Source: Actinomycetes bacterium
GTDB taxonomy: Bacteria; Actinomycetota; Acidimicrobiia; Spongiisociales; SHLN01
Length of the DNA: 40,273 bases
Reading direction: 5' to 3'
Assembly (NCBI GenBank): GCA_024638625.1
Contig: JAHEJY010000006.1
Span: forward strand, 1-40,273
Part shown: piece by piece, positions 1-10,150 of the stretch
Numbering within the stretch: position 1 is the first letter of the stretch
Layout: every line of letters starts with the position of its first letter
Translations under genes and position numbers: made by a program
Notes under the pieces: model-generated
What the model was told of the DNA's origin: nothing
Databases searched by the model: none
The model's input: only the letters and a program-made list of their open reading frames with translations

Positions 1-1
1 G

Positions 2-472
2 GCCGATCTCCAGACTGCGGTGCAGGAGCAAGAAACGTTAGAGGCGAGAATCACCAGGCTCGTGGAATTGCAGCGTCAGCAAGGTCAATTTGACGCTGCG
101 GTGGCTGAGATCTCGGTCTCTATCCCGGAAGATCCGAGCGAGGCGGCACTGCTCGAATCCATCAGAGCACTGGCCCGTGACTCGGGGTTGGTGATCAACC
201 AACTTTCGGCGGTACCACCGGTCGAGTCACTTTTGGGTGAGGGACTGTACGAGATCGCTTTGAATCTGGGGATCGAGGGAGAGTATTTTCGAACGCTTCA
301 GTTTCTCTTCGATCTCGAGGATCTCGACAGGCTCATTCGTATCGACCAGATCTCGATCTCCGCAACGCTGGACGATGCAACCTCGACGAACAATCTCCAA
401 ACCAATCTTTCTGGCCGTGCATTCTCGACCAATCCGCTGCCGGGAACACTCGAAGAGGTGGAGGGCAACTGA
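2..472 (+). CDS. pilO: Type IV pilus assembly protein PilO-like, 5' end outside window
   Basis: Frame is open to the window edge (ADLQTAVQEQETLEARITRLVELQRQQGQFDAAVAEISVSIPEDPSEAALLESIRALARDSGLVINQLS...). Coiled coil followed by a PilO-type ferredoxin-like domain; immediately followed by a PilP-like gene. Confidence 0.7.
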   Translation, partial: ADLQTAVQEQETLEARITRLVELQRQQGQFDAAVAEISVSIPEDPSEAALLESIRALARDSGLVINQLSAVPPVESLLGEGLYEIALNLGIEGEYFRTLQFLFDLEDLDRLIRIDQISISATLDDATSTNNLQTNLSGRAFSTNPLPGTLEEVEGN

Positions 473-984
473 TGACCAGACGAAGCTCGACTCTCATTAC
501 CACGATCCTGCTGCTCGCTGCGCTCGTGTCGATCAGCTGGTTGCTGGTGGCGCCCGGCGTGTTCGGAGCATCGCGGACGACGTTGGATGCGCCTCAAAAT
601 GTGGTCCTGCCGGCAGCGGCCGACGCCGGGGTGGTGGCCGGTGTCGCTACCGGCGACAGCTTGCTGCGAGGGTCCCGAGTCGTTGAGGCGTTTCAGGCCG
701 CCCAGCCGCGTGATCCGTTCCGTCCGCTGATCATCGGCGCCCCCGACATCACGGGAACCGAGGACCCTCTGGCCGGCAGCAATGTGACGGTCGTGGCGAT
801 CACCACCGACGCAGCCGGCAATCGCAGGGCGATCGTACGGGTCGATGGCACTGAGTACACGGTCGGAGTAGGCGAGACCTTTGCGGGCCGATACAAGATC
901 GTTGCCCTCGACGACGACAAAGTCACGTTCCTCTTTGGCGATTCCACCTTCGTGCTCGGTGAAGGTCAGCAGATACTGAAGTAG
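472..984 (+). CDS. PilP-like pilus assembly protein, single N-terminal TM
   Basis: N-terminal TM (TLITTILLLAALVSISWLLV), then a RDPFRPL segment and a C-terminal small beta domain (VRVDGTEYTVGVGETFAGRYKIVALDDDKVTFLFGDSTFVLGEGQQ), as in PilP/GspC-like proteins. 1-bp overlap with the PilO stop. Confidence 0.55.
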   Translation: MTRRSSTLITTILLLAALVSISWLLVAPGVFGASRTTLDAPQNVVLPAAADAGVVAGVATGDSLLRGSRVVEAFQAAQPRDPFRPLIIGAPDITGTEDPLAGSNVTVVAITTDAAGNRRAIVRVDGTEYTVGVGETFAGRYKIVALDDDKVTFLFGDSTFVLGEGQQILK

Positions 985-1018
985 CTCTCACCGGCCAGGC
1001 GGCCCTGTAGGCCACGGC

Positions 1019-1036
1019 TACCATCCTCCGAATATG
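1019..1036 (+). promoter_or_regulatory. Putative leaderless promoter -10 for aroC
   Basis: TACCAT (1019-1024), 9 nt, ATG (1034), no SD. Confidence 0.4.
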
Positions 1037-2185
1037 TTGCGCATGTTGACAGCTGGAGAATCTCACGGCCCCGGTCTGACCACGATCGTTGAGGGCCTCC
1101 CGTCCGGACTGCCGGTCTCCAGGCAAGGTTTGGCGGCCGAGCTCGCCCGGCGGCGGCTCGGCTACGGACGCGGCCGGCGGATGCAGCTCGAACAGGACGA
1201 AATCGAGTTCCTGGGAGGGCTACGTTTTGGTTTTACGCTGGGCTCTCCGGTTTCGGTGGTCGTACGCAACACAGAGTTCGCCACGAAATGGACTGATGAG
1301 ATGAACCCGGAAGCCGGTTCCAGTGTGCGCCCGGCAACTGCTCCCCGGCCCGGACACGCTGACCTCGCCGGCATGCAGAAATACGACACACATGATGCCC
1401 GCGACATTCTCGAGCGCGCTTCCGCGCGTGAAACCGCTGCGCGGGCCGTGGCCGGCTACCTGGCGAAGCAATTGCTGGAGCAGGTCGGTGTCGAGGTGTT
1501 CTCGCACGTCGTTGCGATCGGTGACGCGATCGCCGGTGGTCGAACCCCTACTCCCGATGATTTAGCGAAGATCGATGAGTCACCAGTTCGTACTGCCGAC
1601 CCTGCATCTGAAGCGGCCATGGTTGCGGCCATCGAAGCTGCAAAGGCAGACAGGGATACGCTCGGTGGAGTTGTCGAAGTGCTTGCGTACGGTGTCCCCG
1701 TTGGGGTGGGCAGCCATGTCCACTACGACAGGAGGCTGGATGGACTGCTGGCGATGGCGTTGATGTCGATTCAGGCGATCAAAGGTGTCGAGGTGGGGGA
1801 TGGCTTCGAATCGGCTCGCAGACGGGGATCCGCGGCTCACGACGAGATCGCGTATGACGGGGAGGAGTTCATTCGCGAAACGCATCGGGCCGGCGGCATC
1901 GAGGGAGGCATGAGCAACGGCCAGGTCGTGAGAGTCAGGGCTGCCATGAAACCGATTTCAACGTTGATGAAGGCACTCAAGACAGTCGATGTCGACACCA
2001 AGGATGAGAAGTCGGCCATTCGGGAGCGTTCTGACGTTTGTGCCGTACCCGCAGCCGGCGTCGTGGCCGAATCGATGGTTGCGATCGTGCTGGCCCAGGA
2101 GATGCAGCGCAAGTTCGGTGGGGACACCATCTCGGACTTTGTCGGCGCCGTTGAAGCGTATCGCAAGCGAATCGCAACCTTCTAG
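1034..2185 (+). CDS. aroC: Chorismate synthase
   Basis: MLRMLTAGESHGPGLTTIVEGLPSGLP; RRRLGYGRGRRM; RSDVCAVPAAGVVAESM motifs. Confidence 0.97.
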   Translation: MLRMLTAGESHGPGLTTIVEGLPSGLPVSRQGLAAELARRRLGYGRGRRMQLEQDEIEFLGGLRFGFTLGSPVSVVVRNTEFATKWTDEMNPEAGSSVRPATAPRPGHADLAGMQKYDTHDARDILERASARETAARAVAGYLAKQLLEQVGVEVFSHVVAIGDAIAGGRTPTPDDLAKIDESPVRTADPASEAAMVAAIEAAKADRDTLGGVVEVLAYGVPVGVGSHVHYDRRLDGLLAMALMSIQAIKGVEVGDGFESARRRGSAAHDEIAYDGEEFIRETHRAGGIEGGMSNGQVVRVRAAMKPISTLMKALKTVDVDTKDEKSAIRERSDVCAVPAAGVVAESMVAIVLAQEMQRKFGGDTISDFVGAVEAYRKRIATF

Positions 2186-2191
2186 GCGATC

Positions 2192-3220
2192 ATGTCTCAC
2201 CGGCTTCACGTCTCCGAGTGTGAAGTGGTTATTGGGCAGGGAATCGTGGAAACCGACCCGATTGTCACGAAGAGAGATCGCCGGCACGTGGCCATCCTCC
2301 ATCAGCCAGGTCCGGCGGCTGAGATCGCCAGGTCGCTGTCCGGCCGCCTCGCCGGCTCCAGCCTCTTCGAGCTACCGGATGGCGAAGCAGCCAAGAGCCT
2401 CGAAGTAGCCGGCCTGGTCTACCGGTGGTTGAACAACATCGGATTGAGCCGGTCGGATACCGTGGTCGGCATAGGGGGTGGGGCCGCGACGGATTTGGCA
2501 GGGTACGTGGCAGGTACCTACCTACGCGGTGTTGAGGCAATATACGTGCCGACGACGCTGCTCGGCGCCGTCGACGCTGCCATCGGGGGCAAGACCGGGG
2601 TCAACGTCGACGGCAAGAATCTTGTCGGTGTGTTCTCACACCCGGCCCGGGTCGTAATCGACACGCTCGTTCTTGATCGCCTTCCCGCCGACATCGCCCG
2701 CCAGGGCCACGCGGAAGCCATCAAAGCCGGATGTGTCGGGAGCACAAAGCTCCTGGAGCTGTACGAGCGTGACGGTGTCGACGTCGATCTCGATGAGGTT
2801 GTGCTCGAAGCGGTCCGTGTCAAAGCCGATGTTGTCACCGAGGATTGGCGTGAGTCGGGCCGGAGGGCAATTCTCAACTACGGCCACACGGTTGGTCACG
2901 CCGTGGAAATCGCGGGGCGCTTGCGCCACGGTGACGCGGTCTCCATCGGCATGGCGGTGGCGGCCCATATCTCGACGGACATGGTCGGATTCGATGCGGC
3001 GGAACGCCAGAATTCCATTCTCGCCTCGGTCAATCTTCCGACCCGGATACCAGGTCTCGGGCTCAACGACCTCCACGACCTGGTTGCATTGGACAAAAAG
3101 CGTGACGCACGCGGCCAGCGGATGGTCCTGTTACGCAGCTTCGGAAATCCGGTGGTAACCCATGTCGAGACCGAGCTCCTCGCCAATGCGATGGTTGCGG
3201 CCGGAGCGGCCGTCCAATAG
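2192..3220 (+). CDS. aroB: 3-dehydroquinate synthase
   Basis: GIGGGAATDLAGYVAGTYLRGV, PTTLLGAVDAAIGGKTGVN, RAILNYGHTVGHAVE motifs. Confidence 0.96.
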   Translation: MSHRLHVSECEVVIGQGIVETDPIVTKRDRRHVAILHQPGPAAEIARSLSGRLAGSSLFELPDGEAAKSLEVAGLVYRWLNNIGLSRSDTVVGIGGGAATDLAGYVAGTYLRGVEAIYVPTTLLGAVDAAIGGKTGVNVDGKNLVGVFSHPARVVIDTLVLDRLPADIARQGHAEAIKAGCVGSTKLLELYERDGVDVDLDEVVLEAVRVKADVVTEDWRESGRRAILNYGHTVGHAVEIAGRLRHGDAVSIGMAVAAHISTDMVGFDAAERQNSILASVNLPTRIPGLGLNDLHDLVALDKKRDARGQRMVLLRSFGNPVVTHVETELLANAMVAAGAAVQ

Positions 3221-3261
3221 GCTCAATTCCATTGTGACACATTTCGACGCCACGAGGCCCA

Positions 3262-3312
3262 CCGGCAATTTGCGCCGGCGACTTATGAACCCGGCGCTTT
3301 AACGCAGCCGGG
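3262..3312 (+). promoter_or_regulatory. Two consecutive GC hairpins in the aroB-leuA intergenic region (terminator or leuA leader structure)
   Basis: CCGGC-aatttgc-GCCGG (3262-3278) and CCCGGC-gctttaacgca-GCCGGG (3290-3312). No U-tract follows. Confidence 0.45.
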
Positions 3313-3361
3313 ACCCATTCGTTCCCATCACGTCACGTCACAATTCTCCGGGAGTTCAACC

Positions 3362-5044
3362 ATGAACCGCATGCCCGTCCACAAATACAAACCCTTTCCG
3401 ACTGTCGAACTCGAACGGCGGACCTGGCCCGATGCCCGCATCTCAACGGCTCCACTGTGGTGCAGCGTCGACCTGCGGGATGGCAACCAGGCGCTGATCG
3501 ATCCCATGGATCCGGATCGCAAGCTCTTGATGTTCCAGACGCTCGTTGACGTGGGTTTCAAGGAGATCGAAGTCGGGTTCCCGGCTGCCTCTGCGACCGA
3601 TTTTGATTTCGTTCGCATGATCATCGAGGAGGACCTCATTCCCGATGACGTGACGATCCAGGTATTGACCCAGGCTCGACGCGATCTGATTGAGCGTTCA
3701 TACGAAAGCCTGGTCGGGGCCCGTGAGGGCATCATGCACCTCTACAACTCGACGTCGACAACGCAAAGGCGCGTGGTGTTCGGGTTGGATGAGGCCGGCA
3801 TCATCGACATTGCTGTACAAGGCGCTCAGTACTGCAAAGAATTTGAAGCCGCCATGGGCGACACCCGCATTCGCTATGAATACTCGCCAGAGAGCTTCAC
3901 GGGTACCGAGTTGCCCTTTGCCAAGCAGGTTTGTGAGGCGGTCATGGACGTGTTCGACCCCACTCCCTCCGACAAGGTCATCATCAACCTTCCTGCCACC
4001 GTCGAAATGTCCACGGCCAATTTGTTTGGAGACATGATCGAATGGATGCACACCAACCTCGACCGTCGCGATGCAATTGTCTTGAGCGTTCATCCGCACA
4101 ATGATCGCGGAACTGCCGTCGCCGCCGCCGAGTTTGGCGTGATGGCCGGTGCGGATCGAGTCGAAGGAACCCTGTTCGGCAACGGCGAACGGACCGGAAA
4201 CGTCGACGTCGTCACGCTGGCGCTCAATCTCTTTAGCCAGGGAGTGCCACCCCAACTGGACCTCAGTGACATCAACGAAATCCGTCGGGTAGCCGAACAC
4301 TGCAATCAGCTGCCCGTACATCCACGCCACCCGTATGTCGGCGATCTCGTATACACCGCCTTCTCCGGGTCACATCAGGACGCGATCAAGAAAGGATTTG
4401 AGGCTCAGGAGAAGGAGGACGCCGCGGTAGGGGGAGAGGCGCTGTGGGACGTGCCCTACTTGCCCGTCGATCCGGCAGATCTCGGCCGGTCGTACGAGGA
4501 CGTGATCCGGGTCAATAGCCAGTCCGGAAAAGGCGGAGTCGCCTACGTGCTGAAAACCGAACAAGCCATGGAGCTGCCGCGGCGCCTGCAGATCGACTTC
4601 ATGCGCGTCATCCAGTCGGTCACGGATGAGACCGGTAGAGAGATCCAACCGAATGAGATCTGGACCGAATTCCGCCAAACCTATATCAACCCGCCTGGAG
4701 CAAAGTATCGCTTGGTTCGCCACAACAGCTCGCAAAACGCCAGAGGGAATGACAGGACGACGGTCGAAGCATTGATTGAAGCCGCGGGCGAGGAATGGAC
4801 GATCGTCGGTGAGGGAAACGGCGCTGTAGACGCCTTTGTCGCCGCAGTGGAGGATCGCCTGGGCGTGTCGCTGCGCGTGATGGACTACCACGAACATGCG
4901 ATTGGTACCGGAACCGACGCCGAAGCCGTGACATATCTCGAGATGCGGGTCGATGGCGACGAAATCTGGGGGGTCGGCCTCCATTCGGATATCACGACGG
5001 CATCGCTGCGCGCCGTGATGAACGCGGTCAATCGGCACCTCTGA
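3362..5044 (+). CDS. leuA: 2-isopropylmalate synthase
   Basis: [68 protein letters not shown]-terminal LeuA regulatory domain. SD gggag upstream. Confidence 0.97.
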   Translation: MNRMPVHKYKPFPTVELERRTWPDARISTAPLWCSVDLRDGNQALIDPMDPDRKLLMFQTLVDVGFKEIEVGFPAASATDFDFVRMIIEEDLIPDDVTIQVLTQARRDLIERSYESLVGAREGIMHLYNSTSTTQRRVVFGLDEAGIIDIAVQGAQYCKEFEAAMGDTRIRYEYSPESFTGTELPFAKQVCEAVMDVFDPTPSDKVIINLPATVEMSTANLFGDMIEWMHTNLDRRDAIVLSVHPHNDRGTAVAAAEFGVMAGADRVEGTLFGNGERTGNVDVVTLALNLFSQGVPPQLDLSDINEIRRVAEHCNQLPVHPRHPYVGDLVYTAFSGSHQDAIKKGFEAQEKEDAAVGGEALWDVPYLPVDPADLGRSYEDVIRVNSQSGKGGVAYVLKTEQAMELPRRLQIDFMRVIQSVTDETGREIQPNEIWTEFRQTYINPPGAKYRLVRHNSSQNARGNDRTTVEALIEAAGEEWTIVGEGNGAVDAFVAAVEDRLGVSLRVMDYHEHAIGTGTDAEAVTYLEMRVDGDEIWGVGLHSDITTASLRAVMNAVNRHL

Positions 5045-5089
5045 GACGCCTTTACACTCCGGCCCGCAGAAGCAGTTCCAAAGGAAACC

Positions 5090-5650
5090 ATGGCATCCAC
5101 CAACGACGTTCGACCAGGCCAGTCGCTCGACCTTCCGGAAGGTTTGTTCCAGATCGTCGACTACCAGCACGTCAAGCCCGGCAAAGGCAAAGCCTTCGTC
5201 AGGATGAAGCTCAAGAATCTCCACAGTGGAGCCGTCATCGACAAGACTTTTCGGGCCGGAGAGGATGTCAAACAGGCCGTCATCGATCGTCGAGATCATC
5301 AGTTTCTCTATCGATCGGGATCAGAGTTTCACTTCATGGATCTCGAGACGTACGCCCAGTTCTCTCTCGGTGCGGATCAGGTCGGTGACGCGGCCGACTA
5401 CCTCAACGACGGCGCGACCGTCCAGCTACCGGTGTATGACGGGTCACCACTATCGGTTGACCTACCGGCATCGGTCGAACTGGCCGTTACGCACACTGAA
5501 CCGGGCGTCAAGGGAGACCGGGTCTCGGGGGCGACCAAACCCGTTACCTTATCGACCGGACTCGTGATCCAGGCCCCACTGTTCGTCAACATCGGCGACA
5601 CGGTCAAGGTTGATACGCGAACCGGGGAGTACATGACCCGGGTCTCATGA
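5090..5650 (+). CDS. efp: Elongation factor P
   Basis: QHVKPGKGKAFVRMKLKNL and C-terminal GDTVKVDTRTGEYMTRV. Confidence 0.97.
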   Translation: MASTNDVRPGQSLDLPEGLFQIVDYQHVKPGKGKAFVRMKLKNLHSGAVIDKTFRAGEDVKQAVIDRRDHQFLYRSGSEFHFMDLETYAQFSLGADQVGDAADYLNDGATVQLPVYDGSPLSVDLPASVELAVTHTEPGVKGDRVSGATKPVTLSTGLVIQAPLFVNIGDTVKVDTRTGEYMTRVS

Positions 5651-6000
5651 GCGAACCACGTGAGAAAGCGCTCATCGCCTTGTACGAACGGCATGCACGT
5701 GGCGTCAGCGAGATACCGGACGGGCGGGCAGGCATGCTGGTCGAGGGAGTGGTAGACCATATCGACCAGATCGATGAGTTGATCGAGAACGCCGCCAGCA
5801 ATTGGTCCTTGAAACGGCTCGCGGCGGTCGATGCCGCAATCCTTCGTATGGCGACCTTCGAGTTGCTGACCCGGGCAGAAACGCCGACAGCCGTGATCAT
5901 CAACGAAGCCGTCGAGCTCGCCAAGCGCTATTCGACCGAACAGTCAGGATCCTTCGTCAATGGCGTTCTGGCCGCGATCGCCCGCTTCACCCGATCGTAG
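5647..6000 (+). CDS. nusB: Transcription antitermination factor NusB
   Basis: REKALIALYE, LAAVDAAILRMATFELL, TAVIINEAVELAKRYSTEQSGSFVNGVLAAI. Confidence 0.95.
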   Translation: MSEPREKALIALYERHARGVSEIPDGRAGMLVEGVVDHIDQIDELIENAASNWSLKRLAAVDAAILRMATFELLTRAETPTAVIINEAVELAKRYSTEQSGSFVNGVLAAIARFTRS

Positions 6001-6081
6001 ATCCGGCATTGCACGACAGGATCGGCGTCGAAAGACCACAAATCTTTCGCGATCCGCAAGGAGAGAATCAGTGCTCTGGCT

Positions 6082-6131
6082 ACCGGTCGCTAATCTCCGG
6101 GAGACCTTTAAGACCGGTCCTGTGAGGCCGG
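6082..6131 (+). promoter_or_regulatory. pyrR leader: PyrR-binding-loop-like hairpin over the pyrR SD, plus a mutually exclusive upstream fold
   Basis: CCGG-TCCTGTGAGG-CCGG (6114-6131) contains the TCCNGNGAGG PyrR-loop signature and abuts SD ggaaagga (6130-6137). ACCGGTC (6082-6088) is complementary to GACCGGT (6112-6118), enclosing the hairpin TCTC-cgg-GAGA (6094-6104). Confidence 0.72.
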
Positions 6132-6141
6132 AAAGGAAACC

Positions 6142-6774
6142 GTGATCGAATCCAGACCTGCTAGCGAACCCGCAAGCCAACATGCCGGCCAACCCGCAAG
6201 CCAACCTGCCGGCACCCACCAACGAGCGACGTTCCGCTCGGATGCTGCGCCTCTCCTGTTGACGCCTGACGAGATAGGTCGGGCGCTGCGGAGAGTATCT
6301 CACGAGATCCTCGAACAGCTCCCTGACCTCTCGCAGGTTGTGCTGCTCGGCATCCCGACCCGCGGTGTGCCGCTGGCCCGGCGAATTGCATCGGTGATCA
6401 AAGAGTTTGAGGGGATTGACGTGCCGGTCGGCTCGGTGGACGTCGGGCTCTATCGAGATGATCTGGATTACCGACCCACCACCCGGCTTGGGCCGACTGA
6501 GGTTCCGGTCAATCTCGACGGTCGCACGGTTGTGTTGGTGGACGACGTGTTGTTCACCGGCCGAACCATTCGGGCCGCTTTGGACGCTCTCGCGGACCTC
6601 GGCCGCCCCCGCAATGTCCAACTAGCTGCGCTGGTCGACAGGGGACACCGCCAGCTTCCGATTCGGGCCGACTACGTCGGAAAGAACCTCCCCACCTCGG
6701 TGGAAGAGCGTGTGACGGTTCAGCTCGAAGAAACCGATGGTACCGAGGGTGTTTGGCTGGAGCGAGCCAGATGA
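6142..6774 (+). CDS. pyrR: Bifunctional pyr operon regulator / uracil phosphoribosyltransferase PyrR
   Basis: [55 protein letters not shown] (PRPP loop). GTG start. Confidence 0.94.
   Translation: MIESRPASEPASQHAGQPASQPAGTHQRATFRSDAAPLLLTPDEIGRALRRVSHEILEQLPDLSQVVLLGIPTRGVPLARRIASVIKEFEGIDVPVGSVDVGLYRDDLDYRPTTRLGPTEVPVNLDGRTVVLVDDVLFTGRTIRAALDALADLGRPRNVQLAALVDRGHRQLPIRADYVGKNLPTSVEERVTVQLEETDGTEGVWLERAR
6167..6214 (+). repeat. 24-bp tandem direct repeat (2 copies) in the pyrR N-terminal coding region
   Basis: aacccgcaagccaacatgccggcc / aacccgcaagccaacctgccggca, two mismatches; encodes an [16 protein letters not shown]-type linker. Confidence 0.85.
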
Positions 6775-7685
6775 ACCATCTGCTCTCGACCGAGTATCTG
6801 TCCGCGACCGATCTCACGAGAATTCTCAATATGGCTGATGAAATGGCCGAAGTGCTCGATCGGCCAATTCCGAAAGTACCGACATTGCGCGGCAAAACGG
6901 TCGGCCTGGTGTTCTTCGAGAACTCAACCAGAACCCGGCTGAGCTTTGAGCGGGCTGCCAAAGCGCTCTCCGCAGACACCATGACGTTCGGTTCGCAGGG
7001 ATCTTCCATGACCAAGGGTGAGAGCTTGCGCGACACGGCGTTGACGCTCGAAGCCATCGGTGCCGACTTGATGGTTGTGAGGCACTATGCCGTCGGAGCC
7101 GCCCACCGTATCAGCGAGTGGGTCGACGTCCCGGTCATCAATGCCGGAGATGGCACAAATCAACATCCGACCCAGGCGTTGCTCGATGCGCTGACCCTGC
7201 GTCAGAGGTTTGGCAAGCTCGACGGGCTGGCGGTCGCCATTGTGGGCGACATCAGGCATAGCCGGGTTGCCCGCTCGAACGTTTTCGCCTTGAACGCGCT
7301 CGGAGCCGAAGTGACGCTGGTTGCGCCTGCGACCCTGCTCCCGACCTCATTGGAGGGTTGGCCGGTCAAGGTGGCGTATCACATAGACGAGGTTGTAGAA
7401 GACACTGATGTCATGTACCTGTTGCGCATCCAGGCCGAACGAGGCGGCGACCAGGTCGTACCGTCGTTGCCCGAGTATGTGAGCCGGTTCGGGCTGACCG
7501 AACAGCGTTATGCTCGCATGTCGGGAGATTCTGTCGTGCTGCATCCGGGTCCGATGAACCGGGGGGTTGAGATTGCCCATGGCGTCGCCGAGGCCGAACG
7601 GTCGTTGGTGCTGAGCCAGGTGCGAAATGGGGTTGCGGTTCGAATGGCCGTCATGTTGACACTGTTTGGTGCCCATCATGATTGA
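6771..7685 (+). CDS. pyrB: Aspartate carbamoyltransferase catalytic subunit
   Basis: [55 protein letters not shown] overlaps the pyrR stop (atga). Confidence 0.97.
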   Translation: MNHLLSTEYLSATDLTRILNMADEMAEVLDRPIPKVPTLRGKTVGLVFFENSTRTRLSFERAAKALSADTMTFGSQGSSMTKGESLRDTALTLEAIGADLMVVRHYAVGAAHRISEWVDVPVINAGDGTNQHPTQALLDALTLRQRFGKLDGLAVAIVGDIRHSRVARSNVFALNALGAEVTLVAPATLLPTSLEGWPVKVAYHIDEVVEDTDVMYLLRIQAERGGDQVVPSLPEYVSRFGLTEQRYARMSGDSVVLHPGPMNRGVEIAHGVAEAERSLVLSQVRNGVAVRMAVMLTLFGAHHD

Positions 7686-8961
7686 CGTGCTTCTGGCCTC
7701 CGGTCTCGTCCTCACGGCAGGTGGAATGGAAGCCGCAGACATCCTCATCCGAAACGGGACCATCGTCGCGATCGGCACCGACCTTCCCGTCGAGGACCTT
7801 GCTGGTGTCGAACGTATCGATGTCAAAGGATGCTGGATCGGCCCCGGATTCGTGGATCTTCACACTCATCTTCGTGAACCGGGATTCGAGTACAAAGAAG
7901 ATATCGAATCAGGTTCCCGAGCAGCTGCCCGTGGCGGATTCACCGCCGTCGTGGCGATGCCCAATACCTCGCCGGCTATGGATTCGGGCCACGTTGCGGC
8001 GCTCGTCGCAGCTCGCGGAAGCGAAGTCGGTTTGGTCGAGGTCCAGCCTGCCGGTGCCGTGTCACTCGGTCGTCAGGGTTCTCAGCTTGCGCATCTCGAT
8101 GATCTATGGGACGCCGGTTGCCGGATCTTCACCGATGATGGCGATCCCGTGTCCGACGCAGGTCTCATGCGCCAGGCACTCGAATACATAGGGGATTTAG
8201 GAGGCATCGTGTCGCAACATTGCGAAGATCGGGGCCTGTCGCGAGGCGGACACATGCACGAAGGCGCCGTGTCGTCGGTGCTGGGGATCCGGGGAATTCC
8301 CCACGCTTCGGAAGACGTCATGGTCGCCCGTGACATCCGGCTTGCGGAAATGACCGGTCGCCGAATCCATTTTCAGCACCTCTCGTCGGCAAGATCGGTG
8401 GATCTGATCGCTGATGCACGCGCCCGGGGGATCGCGGTGACGGCAGAAGTCACACCACACCATCTGATGTTCACGGATAAAGAGATTGAGGCCGGTACGG
8501 ACCCGTCGTTCAAGATGCACCCTCCGCTGCGTTCAGAATCAGATCGTCAGGCTTTGATTGCCGGGCTTCGAAAAGACGTCATAGACGTGATCGCAACCGA
8601 TCATGCTCCCCACGTGGCCGCCGACAAGGAAGTTCCCTTCGAGGAAGCTGCCAATGGGGTCATCGGTCTCGAAACGGCCGCGGCAGTGGTCAACACGGTT
8701 CTGCAACCGGAGGCATCGGAGCTGTTCGCGTGGATGTCGATCCGTCCGGCACAGATTGCCCAGATGGCTCATCAAGGGCAGCTTCCGTCTATAGGTCAAG
8801 AAGCGAACATGGTGGTTTTCGACCCCGCTGCGACGTGGAGCCCGCTCTCTTATGTATCGAAATCGACGAACTCGCCCTACACCGGGATGACCTTTACGGG
8901 TCGTGTCCTCCTGACGATCTCCCGGGGCCGCCTCACTTCCAGGAACGGAGAATTGGCATGA
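7678..8961 (+). CDS. pyrC: Dihydroorotase
   Basis: GPGFVDLHTHLREPGFEYKEDIESGSRAAARGGFTAVVAMPNTSPA, EVTPHHL, VIATDHAPH. ATG at 7678 overlaps the pyrB end; the track start (7666, TTG) is less likely. Confidence 0.95.
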   Translation: MIDVLLASGLVLTAGGMEAADILIRNGTIVAIGTDLPVEDLAGVERIDVKGCWIGPGFVDLHTHLREPGFEYKEDIESGSRAAARGGFTAVVAMPNTSPAMDSGHVAALVAARGSEVGLVEVQPAGAVSLGRQGSQLAHLDDLWDAGCRIFTDDGDPVSDAGLMRQALEYIGDLGGIVSQHCEDRGLSRGGHMHEGAVSSVLGIRGIPHASEDVMVARDIRLAEMTGRRIHFQHLSSARSVDLIADARARGIAVTAEVTPHHLMFTDKEIEAGTDPSFKMHPPLRSESDRQALIAGLRKDVIDVIATDHAPHVAADKEVPFEEAANGVIGLETAAAVVNTVLQPEASELFAWMSIRPAQIAQMAHQGQLPSIGQEANMVVFDPAATWSPLSYVSKSTNSPYTGMTFTGRVLLTISRGRLTSRNGELA

Positions 8962-8998
8962 GGCTTGAGGTGCAGATTCCAGCAAAGCAGGTGACACC

Positions 8999-10150
8999 AT
9001 GACGCAGGCCGTACTCGTGACAGCCGACGGCCAGGAGTTTGTCGGTGAATCGGTTGGTGCCGACGGTATAGCAACCGGTGAAGCCGTGTTCAACACGTCC
9101 ATGACCGGTTATCAGGAGATCCTCACTGATCCATCGTATGCCGGACAGGTTGTGGTGATGACAACCTCCCATATCGGAAACTACGGTGTCGCCGCCGCTG
9201 ACAATCAGGCCGATCTTCCCCATGCCTCGGCATTCGTGATGAGGTCGATGGCACGACTGCATTCGAATTGGAGAGCCGAAGGTGGCTTCGGCGATTATCT
9301 CACTCGCCATGGCGTTGTCGGGATCGGCAACATCGACACACGGCGGCTAACCCGCCATTTGCGCGACCGGGGGGCAATGCCGGTCGCTGTGGGAGTCGAC
9401 TGCGATGTCGCTGAGCTGGTTGACCGGGCGGCCCAGGCCCCACGCATGGAAGGACGTGATCTCGCCAGCGGAGTCAGCACCGTAGAGCCCTATGTGGTCT
9501 CGCCCCCCGGGGACCCGATTGGCAGAGTCGTAGCGTTTGACCTGGGGATCAAGCGCGACATCCTGTCCCAACTGGTTCAGCGCGGTCTTGAAGTCCATGT
9601 GGTGCCTGCCGGCACCACGGCACGCGAGATACTCGCTCTGCGACCAGGTGGCGTGTTTGTCAGTAATGGTCCCGGCGACCCTGAACCCCTCACGGCGCCG
9701 GTCGCAGCTGTGCGTGAGCTGCTGGGTAACGTGCCAATATTCGGCATATGTCTCGGGTTACAGGTTCTGGGCCTGGCTCTCGGTGCAACCACCTACAAGC
9801 TCGGATTCGGTCATCACGGTGGGAATCATCCGGTCCGCAACCTGGAATCGGGAAACGTGGCGATCACGGCACAGAACCACGGGTTCGCAGTCGATCTCTG
9901 GTCGCTCACCGACACCGAACCCCCTGCTCGATCCGGAATCCCCACGCCGGAAATGCTCCCTGCCAGGGTCTCGTCGGAGTTCGGTGTCGTCGCCTCGACC
10001 CACCAGAACCTGAATGACGGAACGATCGAGGGATTCGCGTGTCTCGATGTGGCTGCTTTCGGAGTTCAGTACCACCCGGAGGCGGCTCCTGGACCCCACG
10101 ACGCGGTCGGTTTGTTCGACCAGTTCGTAACGACCATGGGGCTTTCCTGA
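8999..10150 (+). CDS. carA: Carbamoyl-phosphate synthase small subunit
   Basis: [65 protein letters not shown]. Confidence 0.97.
   Translation: MTQAVLVTADGQEFVGESVGADGIATGEAVFNTSMTGYQEILTDPSYAGQVVVMTTSHIGNYGVAAADNQADLPHASAFVMRSMARLHSNWRAEGGFGDYLTRHGVVGIGNIDTRRLTRHLRDRGAMPVAVGVDCDVAELVDRAAQAPRMEGRDLASGVSTVEPYVVSPPGDPIGRVVAFDLGIKRDILSQLVQRGLEVHVVPAGTTAREILALRPGGVFVSNGPGDPEPLTAPVAAVRELLGNVPIFGICLGLQVLGLALGATTYKLGFGHHGGNHPVRNLESGNVAITAQNHGFAVDLWSLTDTEPPARSGIPTPEMLPARVSSEFGVVASTHQNLNDGTIEGFACLDVAAFGVQYHPEAAPGPHDAVGLFDQFVTTMGLS

Noticed and set aside
4370-5299. 309-aa minus-strand ORF across leuA/efp
   Set aside because: Lies antisense to two confidently identified genes; typical of high-GC codon bias, no domain recognised.
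10039-10149. Upstream start of the carB ORF in the track
   Set aside because: Would overlap carA by >100 bp; conserved CarB N-terminus [23 protein letters not shown] begins at ATG 10150.
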